A DNA stretch of 64,000 nucleotides, taken from positions 81,038 to 145,037 of the forward strand of contig JAHBTO010000005.1 of assembly GCA_019638525.1 (NCBI GenBank). The letters run 5' to 3'. The translations under genes and the position numbers were made by a program. The first letter of the stretch is position 1, and every line of letters begins with the position of its first letter. A model generated the notes under the pieces. It searched no databases, was not told where the DNA came from, and was given only the letters and a program-made list of their open reading frames with translations. This DNA is from Ferruginibacter sp. (GTDB lineage Bacteria > Bacteroidota > Bacteroidia > Chitinophagales > Chitinophagaceae). This document shows positions 28,534 to 37,681 of the stretch, piece by piece.

Positions 28534-29522
28534 AAATGATATCCAAGTTTTTCAACTACGGCTTTATCAAGCTGAGGTAATTTTTTACGTTCAACCAAAA
28601 AACTATTCAGTTGGGTTATCTCTTTAAATATATAATGTTTATCCATGGCTGCTTTTAAATAACCTGCGCCGGTGCTGCCGCCTGTACCAATACGGGAGCC
28701 AATCATGCGCTGCACCATGTTTATGTGGCGGTAACGCCAATTGCCCAACTGGTTATCAATTTCCAAAAGTGTTTCTAATAATTGGTATGGAAGCTCAAGC
28801 ATGGGATAACCATGATACATCATAATAAAAAGGGCAGATCTGCATGCTTTGGCCGATAAGTTTCTTTCACTCTTCACATCCGCATCATTAAATACATTTT
28901 CAAAAGTTGATGCATTGTTTTTTTCTGCATCTGCTAAACTGTTTACATACACTTGTTGATAATTCTTCCAAAATTCATCTGTAATAAAAGGCATCCGCTC
29001 AAGCCATGCATTTAATAATTCAATAACCGATTTACCCTTTTCTGCATCTTTAATAATGGCAATATCTTTTTCTTTTAGCTGCGATGTGTAATAATTTTGC
29101 CCATGTCGGTTTTCAAATTTTAAACCAAGCTTTGCCTCTAACACTTTAAACTGGTAACTCTGAAAACCAGATGCAGGGCGCAGCATATCCCTGAAATCTA
29201 AAAAATCCATCGGCGTCATTGTTTCAATAATATCAATTTGCTGTACCAATACTTTTAATATAGTAACCACTCTTTTTAAGCGATGTACCACGGTGGCCAT
29301 ATCGTTCGAGTTATCATTAACCACTGGTTTATCCATAATTTTAATTACCGAATCCACTTCAAACAATACCTGTTTAAACCAAAGTTCGTAAGCCTGGTGA
29401 ATGATGATGAAGAGCATTTCATCATGGGCGGGTTCTTTTCCATCTTTAAAACTTTCGGGCTCCTGCGCCCCGGTTATTTTATCAAGTTGTAAATAATCGG
29501 CGTAATAAACTGCTTTTTCCAT
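28530..29522 (-). CDS. kynA: Tryptophan 2,3-dioxygenase
   Basis: 330 residues. A heme enzyme that opens the indole ring of tryptophan to N-formylkynurenine. The hallmark blocks are visible: DEMLFIIIHQAYELWFKQ, ETMTPMDFLDFRDMLRPASG, FQSYQFKVLE, and GNWRYRHINMVQRMIGSRIG with the heme-ligand His, then TGGSTGAGYLK. Slightly longer than typical bacterial enzymes (around 280-300). No kynureninase or formamidase gene is near. Confidence 0.95.
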   Translation of the reverse strand: MEKAVYYADYLQLDKITGAQEPESFKDGKEPAHDEMLFIIIHQAYELWFKQVLFEVDSVIKIMDKPVVNDNSNDMATVVHRLKRVVTILKVLVQQIDIIETMTPMDFLDFRDMLRPASGFQSYQFKVLEAKLGLKFENRHGQNYYTSQLKEKDIAIIKDAEKGKSVIELLNAWLERMPFITDEFWKNYQQVYVNSLADAEKNNASTFENVFNDADVKSERNLSAKACRSALFIMMYHGYPMLELPYQLLETLLEIDNQLGNWRYRHINMVQRMIGSRIGTGGSTGAGYLKAAMDKHYIFKEITQLNSFLVERKKLPQLDKAVVEKLGYHF

Positions 29523-29539
29523 AATTGTAAGTTGTTAAG

Positions 29540-29547
29540 CAAACTTA
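29540..29547 (-). promoter_or_regulatory. -7 element TAAGTTTG upstream of the tryptophan dioxygenase gene
   Basis: On the minus strand TAAGTTTG lies 17 bases before the ATG at 29522. It matches TAnnTTTG perfectly; the -33 side is weak. Confidence 0.55.
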
Positions 29548-29700
29548 CAAGATTTATTTTTTGCCTCATCGCCACTTTCTGATTTTGTTAATCATTGGTA
29601 AACAGGTTTTGCTTTAACAAAACCTTTTGCAAATGAAAAAAGCATGGCATCATTTTCTAAAGCAAGGCAATAAGCAGACTGTAAAACCCTGCGAAAAATT

Positions 29701-30369
29701 ATGAAAAGAAAAATTTTACTCAGCATCATCAGTTCATTTTTTATTTTCAACTTCAGTACCGCACAGGTTAGCTATGGCATACGTGGCGGAGTAAACTTCA
29801 GCAAATGGCAGGGAGAAGATTTACAGGTAATTGAAGACCTGCTTGACAAAACAGATGGTTACCTGGTAACAAAAGGTAAAACAGGTTTTCATGTAGGCGC
29901 TTATGCCAACATCCCCTTGTCCGAAACTTTTTCAATTGAACCCGGTATTGGTTATTCAAAAAAAGGGTACAGTATTAAAGGCGATTTTCAAGTTAATGCG
30001 TTAAAAATTCTTGCCATCAATGCAGGCGCACAGGTGCAATCGCATTATATTGATATGCCGGTATTGTTAAAAGCCAATGTTGCAAATGGGTTACAAGTGT
30101 ATGCAGGCCCGCAGGTTTCGTTCCTGGTAAGAAGCACATTAAATGCTAAGCTTGGCGTACTAGGTATTTCTGTTTTCAATAAAGGTATTGGTATCACCGA
30201 TAGGTTTAATAAAGTTGACCTTGGGCTTACAGGTGGTATCGGTTACCAGTTTGATAACGGTATTAACCTAAGGGCCGGTTACGATTACGGGTTATCAAAA
30301 CTGGATAAGAATGATAACTATGCAGCATATAACCGTGTAATAAAAATTTCGGTGGGTTATACTTTTTAG
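29701..30369 (+). CDS. Outer-membrane beta-barrel protein (PorT/OmpA-like barrel)
   Basis: 222 residues with a signal peptide (cleavage after TAQ). The mature part alternates polar and hydrophobic residues in about eight strands, opening with VSYGIRGGVNFSKWQGE and ending in a C-terminal VIKISVGYTF, an aromatic end recognised by the BAM machine. Typical of the barrel proteins annotated as porin family or PorT in Bacteroidota. No specific pore function shown. Ends at a terminator 18 bases later. Confidence 0.82.
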   Translation: MKRKILLSIISSFFIFNFSTAQVSYGIRGGVNFSKWQGEDLQVIEDLLDKTDGYLVTKGKTGFHVGAYANIPLSETFSIEPGIGYSKKGYSIKGDFQVNALKILAINAGAQVQSHYIDMPVLLKANVANGLQVYAGPQVSFLVRSTLNAKLGVLGISVFNKGIGITDRFNKVDLGLTGGIGYQFDNGINLRAGYDYGLSKLDKNDNYAAYNRVIKISVGYTF

Positions 30370-30386
30370 GTTGATGAACAATCAAT

Positions 30387-30424
30387 AAGGAGCGTTACCT
30401 GGCTTAGGTGACGCTTCCTTTTTT
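30387..30424 (+). terminator. Rho-independent terminator after the barrel gene
   Basis: AAGGAGCGTTACC pairs with GGTGACGCTTCCTT with one bulge and one G-T wobble, loop TGGCTTA, followed by TTTTTT. Confidence 0.85.
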
Positions 30425-30442
30425 ACTAAAACTGATTTTCAC

Positions 30443-30450
30443 TACATTTG
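30443..30450 (+). promoter_or_regulatory. -7 element TACATTTG upstream of the YebC gene
   Basis: A perfect TAnnTTTG match 127 bases before the YebC ATG, giving a long leader of about 120 bases. The -33 box is poorly conserved. Confidence 0.55.
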
Positions 30451-30576
30451 CAGCCCGGCTTTGTTCTTATATACTCTGCTAAAGATTTATAACAAGCTAA
30501 AAACTTTATATAACTATTGAGCTATTATTAAATAGTGCACTATAGTTTAATTGATAAACTAAAATTTTATTGTTAC

Positions 30577-31287
30577 ATGGGAAGAATTTTTGAAGTTAGA
30601 AAGAGCGCCATGTTTGCCCGTTGGGATAAGATGGCAAAGAATTTCACCCGTATTGGTAAAGAGATTGCCATTGCTGTAAAAGCTGCCGGCCCCGACCCCG
30701 AAAACAATCCTGCCCTGCGCAGGTGTTACCTGAATGCCAAGGCATGCAACATGCCCAAAGACAGGGTGGAAGCAGCCATTAAAAGGGCCATGGGAAAAGA
30801 TACAAGCAACTATGAAGAAATTATGTACGAAGGCTATGCACCTCATGGTGTGGCGGTGCTTGTAGAAACTGCCACCGATAACCCCACCCGTACGGTGGCC
30901 AATGTAAGAATGCATTTTACAAAAGGTCATGGTTCGTTAGGTACTACCGGTAGTGTGGCATTTGGTTTTACACACATGGCCGAGTTTAAAATAAAAAAAG
31001 AAGGCATTGATGCCGATGAACTGGAGCTTGACCTGATTGATTTTGGCCTGGAAGAAATTGGCGAAAATGCTGAAGGCCAAATCATCATTCGTACAGCCTT
31101 TAACGAATATGGCAATATGAGCAAGGCTTTAGAAGATAAAAAAGTAGAAGTGATAAGCGCTGAACTTACCTGGGTGCCTGCCAATACCATTGAACTTAAT
31201 GAAGAACAAAGCAACGAAGTTTTAAAATTGGTAGATAACCTTGAGCAGGATGAAGATGTGCAAAAGGTTTTTCATAATTTGAAGTAA
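30577..31287 (+). CDS. YebC/TACO1-family regulator
   Basis: 236 residues from ATG 30577 ([20 protein letters not shown]). The open frame extends 42 bases upstream to 30535, but family members begin at MGRIFE or MAGHSKW-like sequences. Conserved blocks are [53 protein letters not shown] and [13 protein letters not shown]. The family was once called a transcription factor; later work ties it to translation of proline-rich or stalling messages. No operon partner. Confidence 0.93.
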   Translation: MGRIFEVRKSAMFARWDKMAKNFTRIGKEIAIAVKAAGPDPENNPALRRCYLNAKACNMPKDRVEAAIKRAMGKDTSNYEEIMYEGYAPHGVAVLVETATDNPTRTVANVRMHFTKGHGSLGTTGSVAFGFTHMAEFKIKKEGIDADELELDLIDFGLEEIGENAEGQIIIRTAFNEYGNMSKALEDKKVEVISAELTWVPANTIELNEEQSNEVLKLVDNLEQDEDVQKVFHNLK

Positions 31288-31305
31288 GTAAATTAATTCA
31301 ACTTA

Positions 31306-31941
31306 TCAGCTTTCACCCTTATTATTTTTAGCATAAAAAGCCGGTAAGCCCAGTTTATATTTTACAGCCAGCAACCTTATTAGTAATATCAGCAGGATGC
31401 AGATTATTTTTGCCACATCATTATCGAGGCTGCTGCTTCTTAATACAAAATAACAAAGCCCGCCAATGATACTGGCAAGTGCATAAATCTCTTTCCTGAA
31501 AACAAGCGGTACATTATTGAGCAGCACATCTCTTATTACGCCGCCAAAGCTTGCAGTAATGGTGCCTAAGGCAATACATACACCAACACTAAAATTTAGT
31601 TCAATTGCTTTTTCAATACCAATGATGGTAAACAGCCCAAGCCCCATTGCATCAAACAAAAACAAAGTACGGTTAAATTTTTTAAGCCATTGGTCAAACA
31701 GCATGGTACCAATGGCCGCCGAAAAAATTACAAGTGTGGCTGTTCCGTCACGCAACCAACCTACCGGCAGGTTGCCAATCATCATATCCCTTAAGGTACC
31801 GCCACCAATTGCCGTAACAAACGAAAGTATTAGCACGCCAAATGGATCAAGCCTTTTTTCCATTGCAAAAAAGGCGCCTGATACAGCAAAAGAAAATGTA
31901 CCTAAAATATCAATTACGTGTAAGAATCCGGTATTTATCAT
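31306..31941 (-). CDS. TRIC-type cation channel family protein (UPF0126)
   Basis: 211 residues with seven hydrophobic helices in two repeat units. Each repeat has the family glycine motif: SFVTAIGGGTLRDMMIG (about residues 40-56) and GTITASFGGVIRDVLLNN (about 126-143). Prokaryotic TRIC homologues form trimeric potassium-permeable channels. Convergent with YebC with a gap of 18 bases. Confidence 0.9.
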   Translation of the reverse strand: MINTGFLHVIDILGTFSFAVSGAFFAMEKRLDPFGVLILSFVTAIGGGTLRDMMIGNLPVGWLRDGTATLVIFSAAIGTMLFDQWLKKFNRTLFLFDAMGLGLFTIIGIEKAIELNFSVGVCIALGTITASFGGVIRDVLLNNVPLVFRKEIYALASIIGGLCYFVLRSSSLDNDVAKIICILLILLIRLLAVKYKLGLPAFYAKNNKGES

Positions 31942-32057
31942 AAACCATCAAATGTAAAAAGGCAGGCACAATCTAAAGTAGATTTAAAAAAAATATTGCT
32001 TCTAAAAACTCCAGTATCCCAATTATACATTCTACATTATCAATTATACATTATCAA

Positions 32058-34439
32058 TTATTCCCTCATCATATCTTTAATTGCAGCTACCACATCTTCT
32101 GCATTGGGTTTGCTAAAATAATCGCCATCGCTGCCATACGAAGGCCGGTGTGCTTGTGCCGTAAGTGTACGGGGCGAAACATCCAGGTGCCTGTATCCAC
32201 CCTGTTCTTCCATCACTTTATTAAACATGTAAGCAGCAGCGCCGCCCGGCACATCTTCATCAATAAAAATGATACGGTTAGTTTTTTTAAGCGATTCTAC
32301 AATTGAATGGTTGATATCAAAAGGAAGTAAAGTTTGTACATCCACCACTTCGCAACTGATACCCAATTTTTCAAGAGTGGATGTTGCATCCAACACAATC
32401 CGTAAAGTAGAGCCATAGGTTACAACCGTTACATCTGTTCCTTCTTTTACAATCTCGGGCACACCTAACGGTACCGTGTAGGCTAATAAATTTGATGGCA
32501 TTTTTTCTTTAAGGCGGTAACCATTCAGGCATTCAATCACAAGGCCGGGGTCGTTACTTTGCAACAGCGTATTGTATATACCAACTGCCTGCACCATATT
32601 GCGTGGCACACATACATACATGCCCCTAAGTGCATTTATAATCATACCCATTGGTGAGCCGCTATGCCATATACCTTCAAGGCGGTGGCCTCTTGTGCGT
32701 ACTATCAGTGGGCAGCTTTGCTGCCCTGCTGTTCGAAAATGTGTTGTACAAACATCATCGCTAAGCGGTTGCAAGCCGTACAACAAATAATCGAGGTATT
32801 GTATTTCGGCAATTGGGCGCAAACCCCGTAAAGCTAATCCTATACCCTGCCCCATGATGGTAAGTTCACGAATGCCGGTATCAAAAATCCTTTCTTTTCC
32901 ATGCTTTTGTTGCAAGCCGCTGAAGCCCTGGTTTACATCGCCTATATGGCCAAGGTCTTCGCCAAATGCCACTACTTTATTATTTGTTGCAAATAATTCA
33001 TCAAAATATTTGTTTAGCACTTCATAACCATTTACAGTTGCAGCATCGGTTTGATAATATGCCGGTATGGCCGGTACTTTTAAAGCAGATTTTGGCCCTT
33101 CGTTATAAAGTTGGCTGTTGTATAAGCCTGCAGCTTCGTTTTTAAGTTGTGTATAATATTGCTGCAATGCAGAAGTATGTTCGTTATAACCGGCAAAATC
33201 TAATACCGATGCAATTGTTTTTAATACATCCCTGCGTAAAGGCTCCCGCATGGCTTTCAATTCATCGGCTATTTTTTTTACAGCGGCATTTGATGCAGCA
33301 ATGGTATCTATCAAACCTGTTGCACTGGCAACCTGTACTTTAATAGGATCGCTGTATTTTGCCCATGCTCTTTGTTTATTTTCTTTTACAAACTGCACGG
33401 CATTATGCTCAATGGCTTTTAATTCTTCATCATCGGCCAATGCATTGGCAATAATCCATTCCCTCATCTGCCTGATGCAATCCCATTCTTTTTCCCACTG
33501 CAGCCTTTCGGGTGTTTTATAACGTTCGTGGCTACCCGAAGTGGAATGTCCCTGTGGTTGTGTAATTTCCTCTACATGAAAAAGAGCAGGGGTATGCGTA
33601 TCTCTTATTTTTTGAATGGCAGGCTCCAGAATTTCGCACATGCCGGCATAATCCCAGCCTTTAAGTTTATAAATTTCTATGCCATTGGTGTTTTCTTTTT
33701 TCTGAAAACCTTTTAATGCATCAGAAATAGAGCTTTTTGTTGTTTGGTATTTTTTAGGAACAGATATTCCATATCCATCATCCCATACAAATACAGCCAA
33801 CGGAACCTGCAGCACACCTGCAGCATTGATGGTTTCCCAAAAATGCCCTTCGCTTGTTGATGCATCGCCGATGGTGCAAAAACAAACTTCGTTGCCATTA
33901 TTGCTTAGGTTGGTAAGGCTATGTGTTTGTTTAATATTCCTAAAAGATTTTGAAGCAAAGGCAAGGCCCAATGCCCTTGGCATTTGCCCGGCAGTAGGGG
34001 CAATATCACTGCTGATGTTTTTACTGTTTGCCAGGTTCATCCAGTCGCCATTTTCATCTACCATCCTTGTTGCAAAATGTGAGTTCATTTGCCGCCCGGC
34101 GCTAAAGGGGTCGTTCTCAAGATAAGGATCGGCATAGAGCTGCGAAAAAAATTGTTCAACTGTAGCCAAACCACTTGCAAACATAAAAGTTTGATCACGG
34201 TAATAACCTGCTCTGAAATCGCCGGTTTTAAAAAATTTTGCCATGGCTACCTGTGCCACTTCCTTACCATCACCAAAAATGCCAAATTTTGCTTTTCCTG
34301 TTAACACTTCCTTACGTGCAAGCAAACTAGCCTGTCGGCTTTGACAGGCAATCTCATAGTCTTTTAAAACTTCATTACGGAAATTTTCAAAACTTAACTT
34401 GTTTTGCAAAGCAGCGTCTTTATTATTGTTTGTATCCAT
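32058..34439 (-). CDS. Fused E1 alpha-beta subunit of branched-chain 2-oxoacid dehydrogenase
   Basis: 793 residues joining both halves of the thiamine-dependent E1. The alpha part (1-~440) contains the ThDP motif GDASTSEGHFWETINAAG and DDGYGISVP. The beta part (about 470-790) shows VVAFGEDLGHIGDVNQGF, DTGIRELTIMGQGIGLA and FIDEDVPGGAAAYM. It oxidatively decarboxylates 2-oxoisovalerate and related acids, feeding acyl-CoA starters for branched-chain lipids, on E2 and E3 subunits encoded elsewhere. Fusion of alpha and beta is common in Bacteroidota and is not an artefact, since the frame is unbroken. Confidence 0.9.
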   Translation of the reverse strand: MDTNNNKDAALQNKLSFENFRNEVLKDYEIACQSRQASLLARKEVLTGKAKFGIFGDGKEVAQVAMAKFFKTGDFRAGYYRDQTFMFASGLATVEQFFSQLYADPYLENDPFSAGRQMNSHFATRMVDENGDWMNLANSKNISSDIAPTAGQMPRALGLAFASKSFRNIKQTHSLTNLSNNGNEVCFCTIGDASTSEGHFWETINAAGVLQVPLAVFVWDDGYGISVPKKYQTTKSSISDALKGFQKKENTNGIEIYKLKGWDYAGMCEILEPAIQKIRDTHTPALFHVEEITQPQGHSTSGSHERYKTPERLQWEKEWDCIRQMREWIIANALADDEELKAIEHNAVQFVKENKQRAWAKYSDPIKVQVASATGLIDTIAASNAAVKKIADELKAMREPLRRDVLKTIASVLDFAGYNEHTSALQQYYTQLKNEAAGLYNSQLYNEGPKSALKVPAIPAYYQTDAATVNGYEVLNKYFDELFATNNKVVAFGEDLGHIGDVNQGFSGLQQKHGKERIFDTGIRELTIMGQGIGLALRGLRPIAEIQYLDYLLYGLQPLSDDVCTTHFRTAGQQSCPLIVRTRGHRLEGIWHSGSPMGMIINALRGMYVCVPRNMVQAVGIYNTLLQSNDPGLVIECLNGYRLKEKMPSNLLAYTVPLGVPEIVKEGTDVTVVTYGSTLRIVLDATSTLEKLGISCEVVDVQTLLPFDINHSIVESLKKTNRIIFIDEDVPGGAAAYMFNKVMEEQGGYRHLDVSPRTLTAQAHRPSYGSDGDYFSKPNAEDVVAAIKDMMRE

Positions 34440-34535
34440 AACCCTTCAATCTACTACAAAAATATAAATAATAAAGAAGCTTTGTTAAAAATCTCCTAAC
34501 AGTATAACAATTTAAGGGATATACAGTCGTTTTAG

Positions 34536-34543
34536 TATCTTTG
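34536..34543 (+). promoter_or_regulatory. -7 element TATCTTTG upstream of the DUF1573 pair
   Basis: A perfect TAnnTTTG match with TTTA 21 bases upstream as -33. Predicted transcription start is near 34549, giving an 18-20 base leader to ATG 34568. This also shows that the earlier in-frame start at 34541 is not used. Confidence 0.65.
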
Positions 34544-34567
34544 GTTTCATCATTTAAACATAAAAAC

Positions 34568-35068
34568 ATGAGAAAAATATTTACTTTTTTTGGTTTTTTA
34601 TTTTGTTTATCATCATTACATGCACAACAGATTTCTAAAGCCAATGGCGCTACCGATGTAAAAGCAGCACCTACTGCTACCACAAGTACAATAACCATTG
34701 CACAAGCTGATGCATTATTAAGCTTAAAGGAAACTGAATTTAATTTTGGTAAAATACCGCAAGGCAAACCGGTTACCCACATTTTTGAAGTAGTTAACAA
34801 AAGCAATATACCTTTAAAAATAAATAACATACATGCAAGTTGTGGATGTACTACTCCTGAATGGGAAAAAGACAAAACAATTGAACCTGGTGGTAAAACC
34901 CAGATTAAAGTAGGATATAATGCTGCCGCCGAAGGGCCATTCAATAAGTTTATCACCGTTAGTTATAACGATTCACAAACCAAACAATTAACCATTAAAG
35001 GCGAAGTTTGGAAAACACCCGGCAGCTCAGCTCCCGAAAACAAAGGAGTAAATGATTTAAAAAATTAA
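34568..35068 (+). CDS. DUF1573 secreted protein, first copy
   Basis: 166 residues from ATG 34568; an earlier in-frame start at 34541 overlaps the promoter. Signal peptide ends HAQQ. A single DUF1573 Ig-like domain runs from LKETEFNFGKIPQGKPV to about residue 155 and contains the hallmark HASCGCTTP with two cysteines. The family is common in the Bacteroidota periplasm, resembling ASH/PapD-like domains; function unknown. A second copy follows 30 bases later. Confidence 0.85.
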   Translation: MRKIFTFFGFLFCLSSLHAQQISKANGATDVKAAPTATTSTITIAQADALLSLKETEFNFGKIPQGKPVTHIFEVVNKSNIPLKINNIHASCGCTTPEWEKDKTIEPGGKTQIKVGYNAAAEGPFNKFITVSYNDSQTKQLTIKGEVWKTPGSSAPENKGVNDLKN

Positions 35069-35098
35069 AAACCCAATTAAAAAATATAAATAACAATT

Positions 35099-35590
35099 AT
35101 GAAGAAATTGATTTTATCTGTTGCTGCATTTGCTTTTGCATCTGTTTTATTTGCACAAAAGAAAGTTGCTGATGTAGCTAAATTTGAAACAGAAACAATT
35201 AACCAGGGTAATTTAAAACTAAATGAACCTAAAGAAGTAAAGTTTATAATTACAAACATTAGCAAAGAGCCATTGATAATAGAAAAAGCAAACCCTACCT
35301 GCGGTTGTACAATGGGAGATTATACAAAATCTCCAATTGCACCCGGTGCAACAGGTTTTGTTTCTGCAAAATTTAATGCCGCTACTCCCGGGCATTTTAA
35401 TAAAACCATGTCGGTAAAATTTGCTGGTATAGATGAATTAAAAAACATCACTATCACTGGCGATGTATTAACTCCGGAAGAGTATGACAAATGGGCTGCT
35501 ACCCAATCTAAATCTGCAAATGATTTAACGCCGGCAAAAAATACATCAAATTCAAAAGCTGTAAGGCCTGCCAGCAAGAATAAAAATTAA
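35099..35590 (+). CDS. DUF1573 secreted protein, second copy
   Basis: 163 residues with a signal peptide (LFAQ). One DUF1573 domain with ANPTCGCTMGDYTKSPIAPG and the FNKTMSVKFAGIDELKNITI strand. It differs from the first copy over most of its length, so the duplication is old. Its Lys-rich disordered C-terminus (about 30 residues after residue 130) is not in the first copy. Operon with the preceding gene, ended by a hairpin at 35611-35641. Confidence 0.85.
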   Translation: MKKLILSVAAFAFASVLFAQKKVADVAKFETETINQGNLKLNEPKEVKFIITNISKEPLIIEKANPTCGCTMGDYTKSPIAPGATGFVSAKFNAATPGHFNKTMSVKFAGIDELKNITITGDVLTPEEYDKWAATQSKSANDLTPAKNTSNSKAVRPASKNKN

Positions 35591-35610
35591 TAACCAAAAT
35601 AATTATAGTA

Positions 35611-35641
35611 AAAATGCCTCTCCAATGGAGAGGCATTTTTA
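35611..35641 (+). terminator. Rho-independent terminator of the DUF1573 operon
   Basis: AAAATGCCTCTCC (35611-35623) and GGAGAGGCATTTT (35627-35639) form a perfect stem with an AAT loop, followed by more T and A. Confidence 0.92.
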
Positions 35642-35974
35642 TTTATTTAAGAAATCAAAGAATCAATAAACTTCTTATAATTCAGTTACTTAACATACTA
35701 AATTTTAAAAAAAACCGTTAATAATAAAATCCGTTTCGAAAAACTAAAACTTACCTTATGAACAAAGGCAAAAGTAAGCCTGTTTCTACCTTTTATTTTG
35801 TACCCTATTTCTGCAAAATAAAACAATCACATTTAAAATTTAAACTGTTATTTAATTATTGCGACTGATAATTTGAAAAATTACCTGGTAAAGTTTCGTA
35901 ATAATTTTTCTACAAAATATTCTGTGTGCCAACAATCTAAAGAATTTTTGTTTTTATGGATTGTTTGGATAACA
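35642..35974. other. 333-base AT-rich gap between convergent terminators
   Basis: No gene is supported. The only open frame is a 36-codon ATG frame at 35758-35868 with no promoter and no coding signature. The region lies between the forward DUF1573 terminator and the reverse aquaporin terminator. I see no repeat or RNA fold that explains it; it may be decayed sequence. Confidence 0.5.
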
Positions 35975-35999
35975 AAAACCCCTCTTTCCAGAGGGGTTT
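35975..35999 (-). terminator. Rho-independent terminator of the aquaporin gene
   Basis: Reading the minus strand, AAACCCCTCTGGAAAGAGGGGTTTTTGTT forms an AAACCCCTCT/AGAGGGGTTT stem with a GGAA-type loop and a T tail. It sits 20 bases after the aquaporin stop. Confidence 0.9.
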
Positions 36000-36019
36000 A
36001 ACTTTTATAATTGCCGGTT

Positions 36020-36649
36020 TTATTTATCGTCGGGATTATTCATATTAAAAATAAAGGCTGCCAATGCGCCGCCAACAAGTCCACCAACAAGGTATATCCA
36101 AAAATCGGCCCATACAAAACCCTTCATAAGGCAGGCACCAATAGCAACAGCAGGGTTAAAAGCCCCGCCTGAATATGCACCAAAAGAATATGCACAGGTT
36201 AATACTGTAAAGCCAATAGCCAGTCCATAAAAACTATTTCCGTTTGTACCTTTTGCTGTGGCTGTGTTTAATACAACATATGCAAGGGCTAAAGTACCCA
36301 GTATTTCGGCAGTAAGGCCCTGCCCAACCGATTTTACAGCACTAGTATCAGCGCCAGTAATATCAAAAATAAAAGTAGCAATTGCCCAGGCAGCCAATGC
36401 ACCTCCTATTTGGGCTATCCAGTATGTTATGGCACCTCCCATATCAATTTTGCCTCTTATTAATACTGCCAGTGTTACTGCAGGGTTGTAATGGGCACCA
36501 GAAATATGCCCACCGGCATAAACCATAACCATCAAAATAGTGCCAATAGCAACAGGAGCCATAGCGCCTGCTGTGCCGGCTATAGCAGCAATACCAACAA
36601 CCAGCACCAGGAACATAGTGCCTATAAATTCTGTAATGTACTTATTCAT
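36020..36649 (-). CDS. Aquaporin (MIP family water/glycerol channel)
   Basis: 209 residues with six membrane helices and both half-helix NPA boxes: HYNPAVTLA (about residue 59) and AFNPAVAIG (about residue 165). Short loops and the GAHYNPAV and GGAFNPAV contexts resemble AqpZ-type water channels more than GlpF, but selectivity residues would need alignment. It stands alone. Confidence 0.9.
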   Translation of the reverse strand: MNKYITEFIGTMFLVLVVGIAAIAGTAGAMAPVAIGTILMVMVYAGGHISGAHYNPAVTLAVLIRGKIDMGGAITYWIAQIGGALAAWAIATFIFDITGADTSAVKSVGQGLTAEILGTLALAYVVLNTATAKGTNGNSFYGLAIGFTVLTCAYSFGAYSGGAFNPAVAIGACLMKGFVWADFWIYLVGGLVGGALAAFIFNMNNPDDK

Positions 36650-36758
36650 AACAATTTTGTTTTGGTGATAAATAATTGCTAATTAAACCAAAAGCCTTCA
36701 ATTGCTGTTAACAATTTTTACACATAAGCAAGTATCGCATAACTTTATAAAAAATATT

Positions 36759-37229
36759 ATGAACATTTCTATTGGTCAAAAAGCGCCTGTTTTTAGTTTA
36801 TACAATACCGATAAAAAAATTATAAACATTGCTGACTATACAGGAAAAAATGTGTTGTTACTGTTTTTTCCGCAGGCGTTTACCAGCGTATGTACTAAGG
36901 AATTGTGTAGTGTTAGGGATGATATTGCCAGGTATAGCAATGCAAAAGCAGAAGTCTTTGGCCTTTCGGTTGACTCTGTTTTTACTTTAAAAAAGTTTAA
37001 AGAAGACCAGCATTTTAATTTCACGCTATTGAGCGATTTTAACAAACAGGTATCGGAAATGTACGGATGCCTGTATAAAAAATGGATAATGGATATGCAG
37101 GGCGTAAGTAAAAGAGCAGCTTTTATAATTGATAAAGATGGCATATTGCAATATGCCGAAGTGCTGGAAGAGGCAGGAAGAGTACCCGATTTTAATGCAA
37201 TAAACGAAAAACTGGCATCGTTAAGTTAA
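36759..37229 (+). CDS. Peroxiredoxin of the BCP/AhpE type
   Basis: 156 residues from ATG 36759 (MNISIGQKAPVFSLYNTD); an earlier in-frame start at 36702 adds a sequence foreign to the family. The active site is FPQAFTSVC with peroxidatic Cys45 after Thr42, and a second Cys50 five residues later, the spacing of the resolving cysteine in BCP/PrxQ proteins. The rest follows the thioredoxin fold (VFGLSVDSVFTLKKF, LLSDFNKQ, KRAAFIIDKDGILQY). It reduces hydroperoxides in the cytoplasm. Confidence 0.9.
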   Translation: MNISIGQKAPVFSLYNTDKKIINIADYTGKNVLLLFFPQAFTSVCTKELCSVRDDIARYSNAKAEVFGLSVDSVFTLKKFKEDQHFNFTLLSDFNKQVSEMYGCLYKKWIMDMQGVSKRAAFIIDKDGILQYAEVLEEAGRVPDFNAINEKLASLS

Positions 37230-37321
37230 ATACAGCATAAAAAAATATTTTTAAATAATCATTATTTGGCATATATTTATTTGATGAGAGGTATATTTAC
37301 GTATTGCTCAATTAAACCAAA

Positions 37322-37681
37322 TTGTATATTTTTACACGGTTGAAGCGATTTTATTACATATTAATTTTACTTATTGGATTAAATTTTACAACTTTTGCAC
37401 AAACTAAAAACCCTGCCCAGGGTGAACCTGTAGCAAAACTTATAAAGCCTTATCCAATTCCTGCCACTACATCAATTAATTTTGATTTCTTGTATGGGTA
37501 TGATAAGTCGTATTCTATACAGATTTACAATTTCATGGGTAAAAAAATATTGGAAATTACAAAAATGCTCCCCCGCATGAACTTACCCTTAGATGAGTTT
37601 TACCGTGGTATTTATGTATACCAGTTAAGGGATAAAGAAGGTAAAATCATCGAATCAGGCAAATTCCAGGTTGTAAAATAA
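37322..37681 (+). CDS. Small secreted protein made of little but a type A T9SS sorting domain
   Basis: 119 residues from TTG 37322; a TTG at 37340 giving MKRFYYILILLIG is an equally good start and there is no ATG. A signal peptide ends at FAQ. The remaining 90 residues look like a Por_Secre_tail domain: YPIPATTSINFDF, YSIQIYNFMGKKILEI, RGIYVYQLRDKEGKII and a final KFQVVK. Such domains normally end large exported proteins and direct them through the type IX system. Here there is no passenger, only about 15 linker residues. Real gene is likely because both ends of the domain are intact. Confidence 0.62.
   Translation: MYIFTRLKRFYYILILLIGLNFTTFAQTKNPAQGEPVAKLIKPYPIPATTSINFDFLYGYDKSYSIQIYNFMGKKILEITKMLPRMNLPLDEFYRGIYVYQLRDKEGKIIESGKFQVVK

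Noticed and set aside
34423..34956. 177-codon minus-strand frame opposite the first DUF1573 gene
   Set aside because: It overlaps a real gene with promoter, signal peptide and known domain; the antisense product looks random.
35758..35868. 36-codon ATG frame in the aquaporin/DUF1573 gap
   Set aside because: No promoter, no ribosome site, no coding signature; expected by chance in AT-rich DNA.
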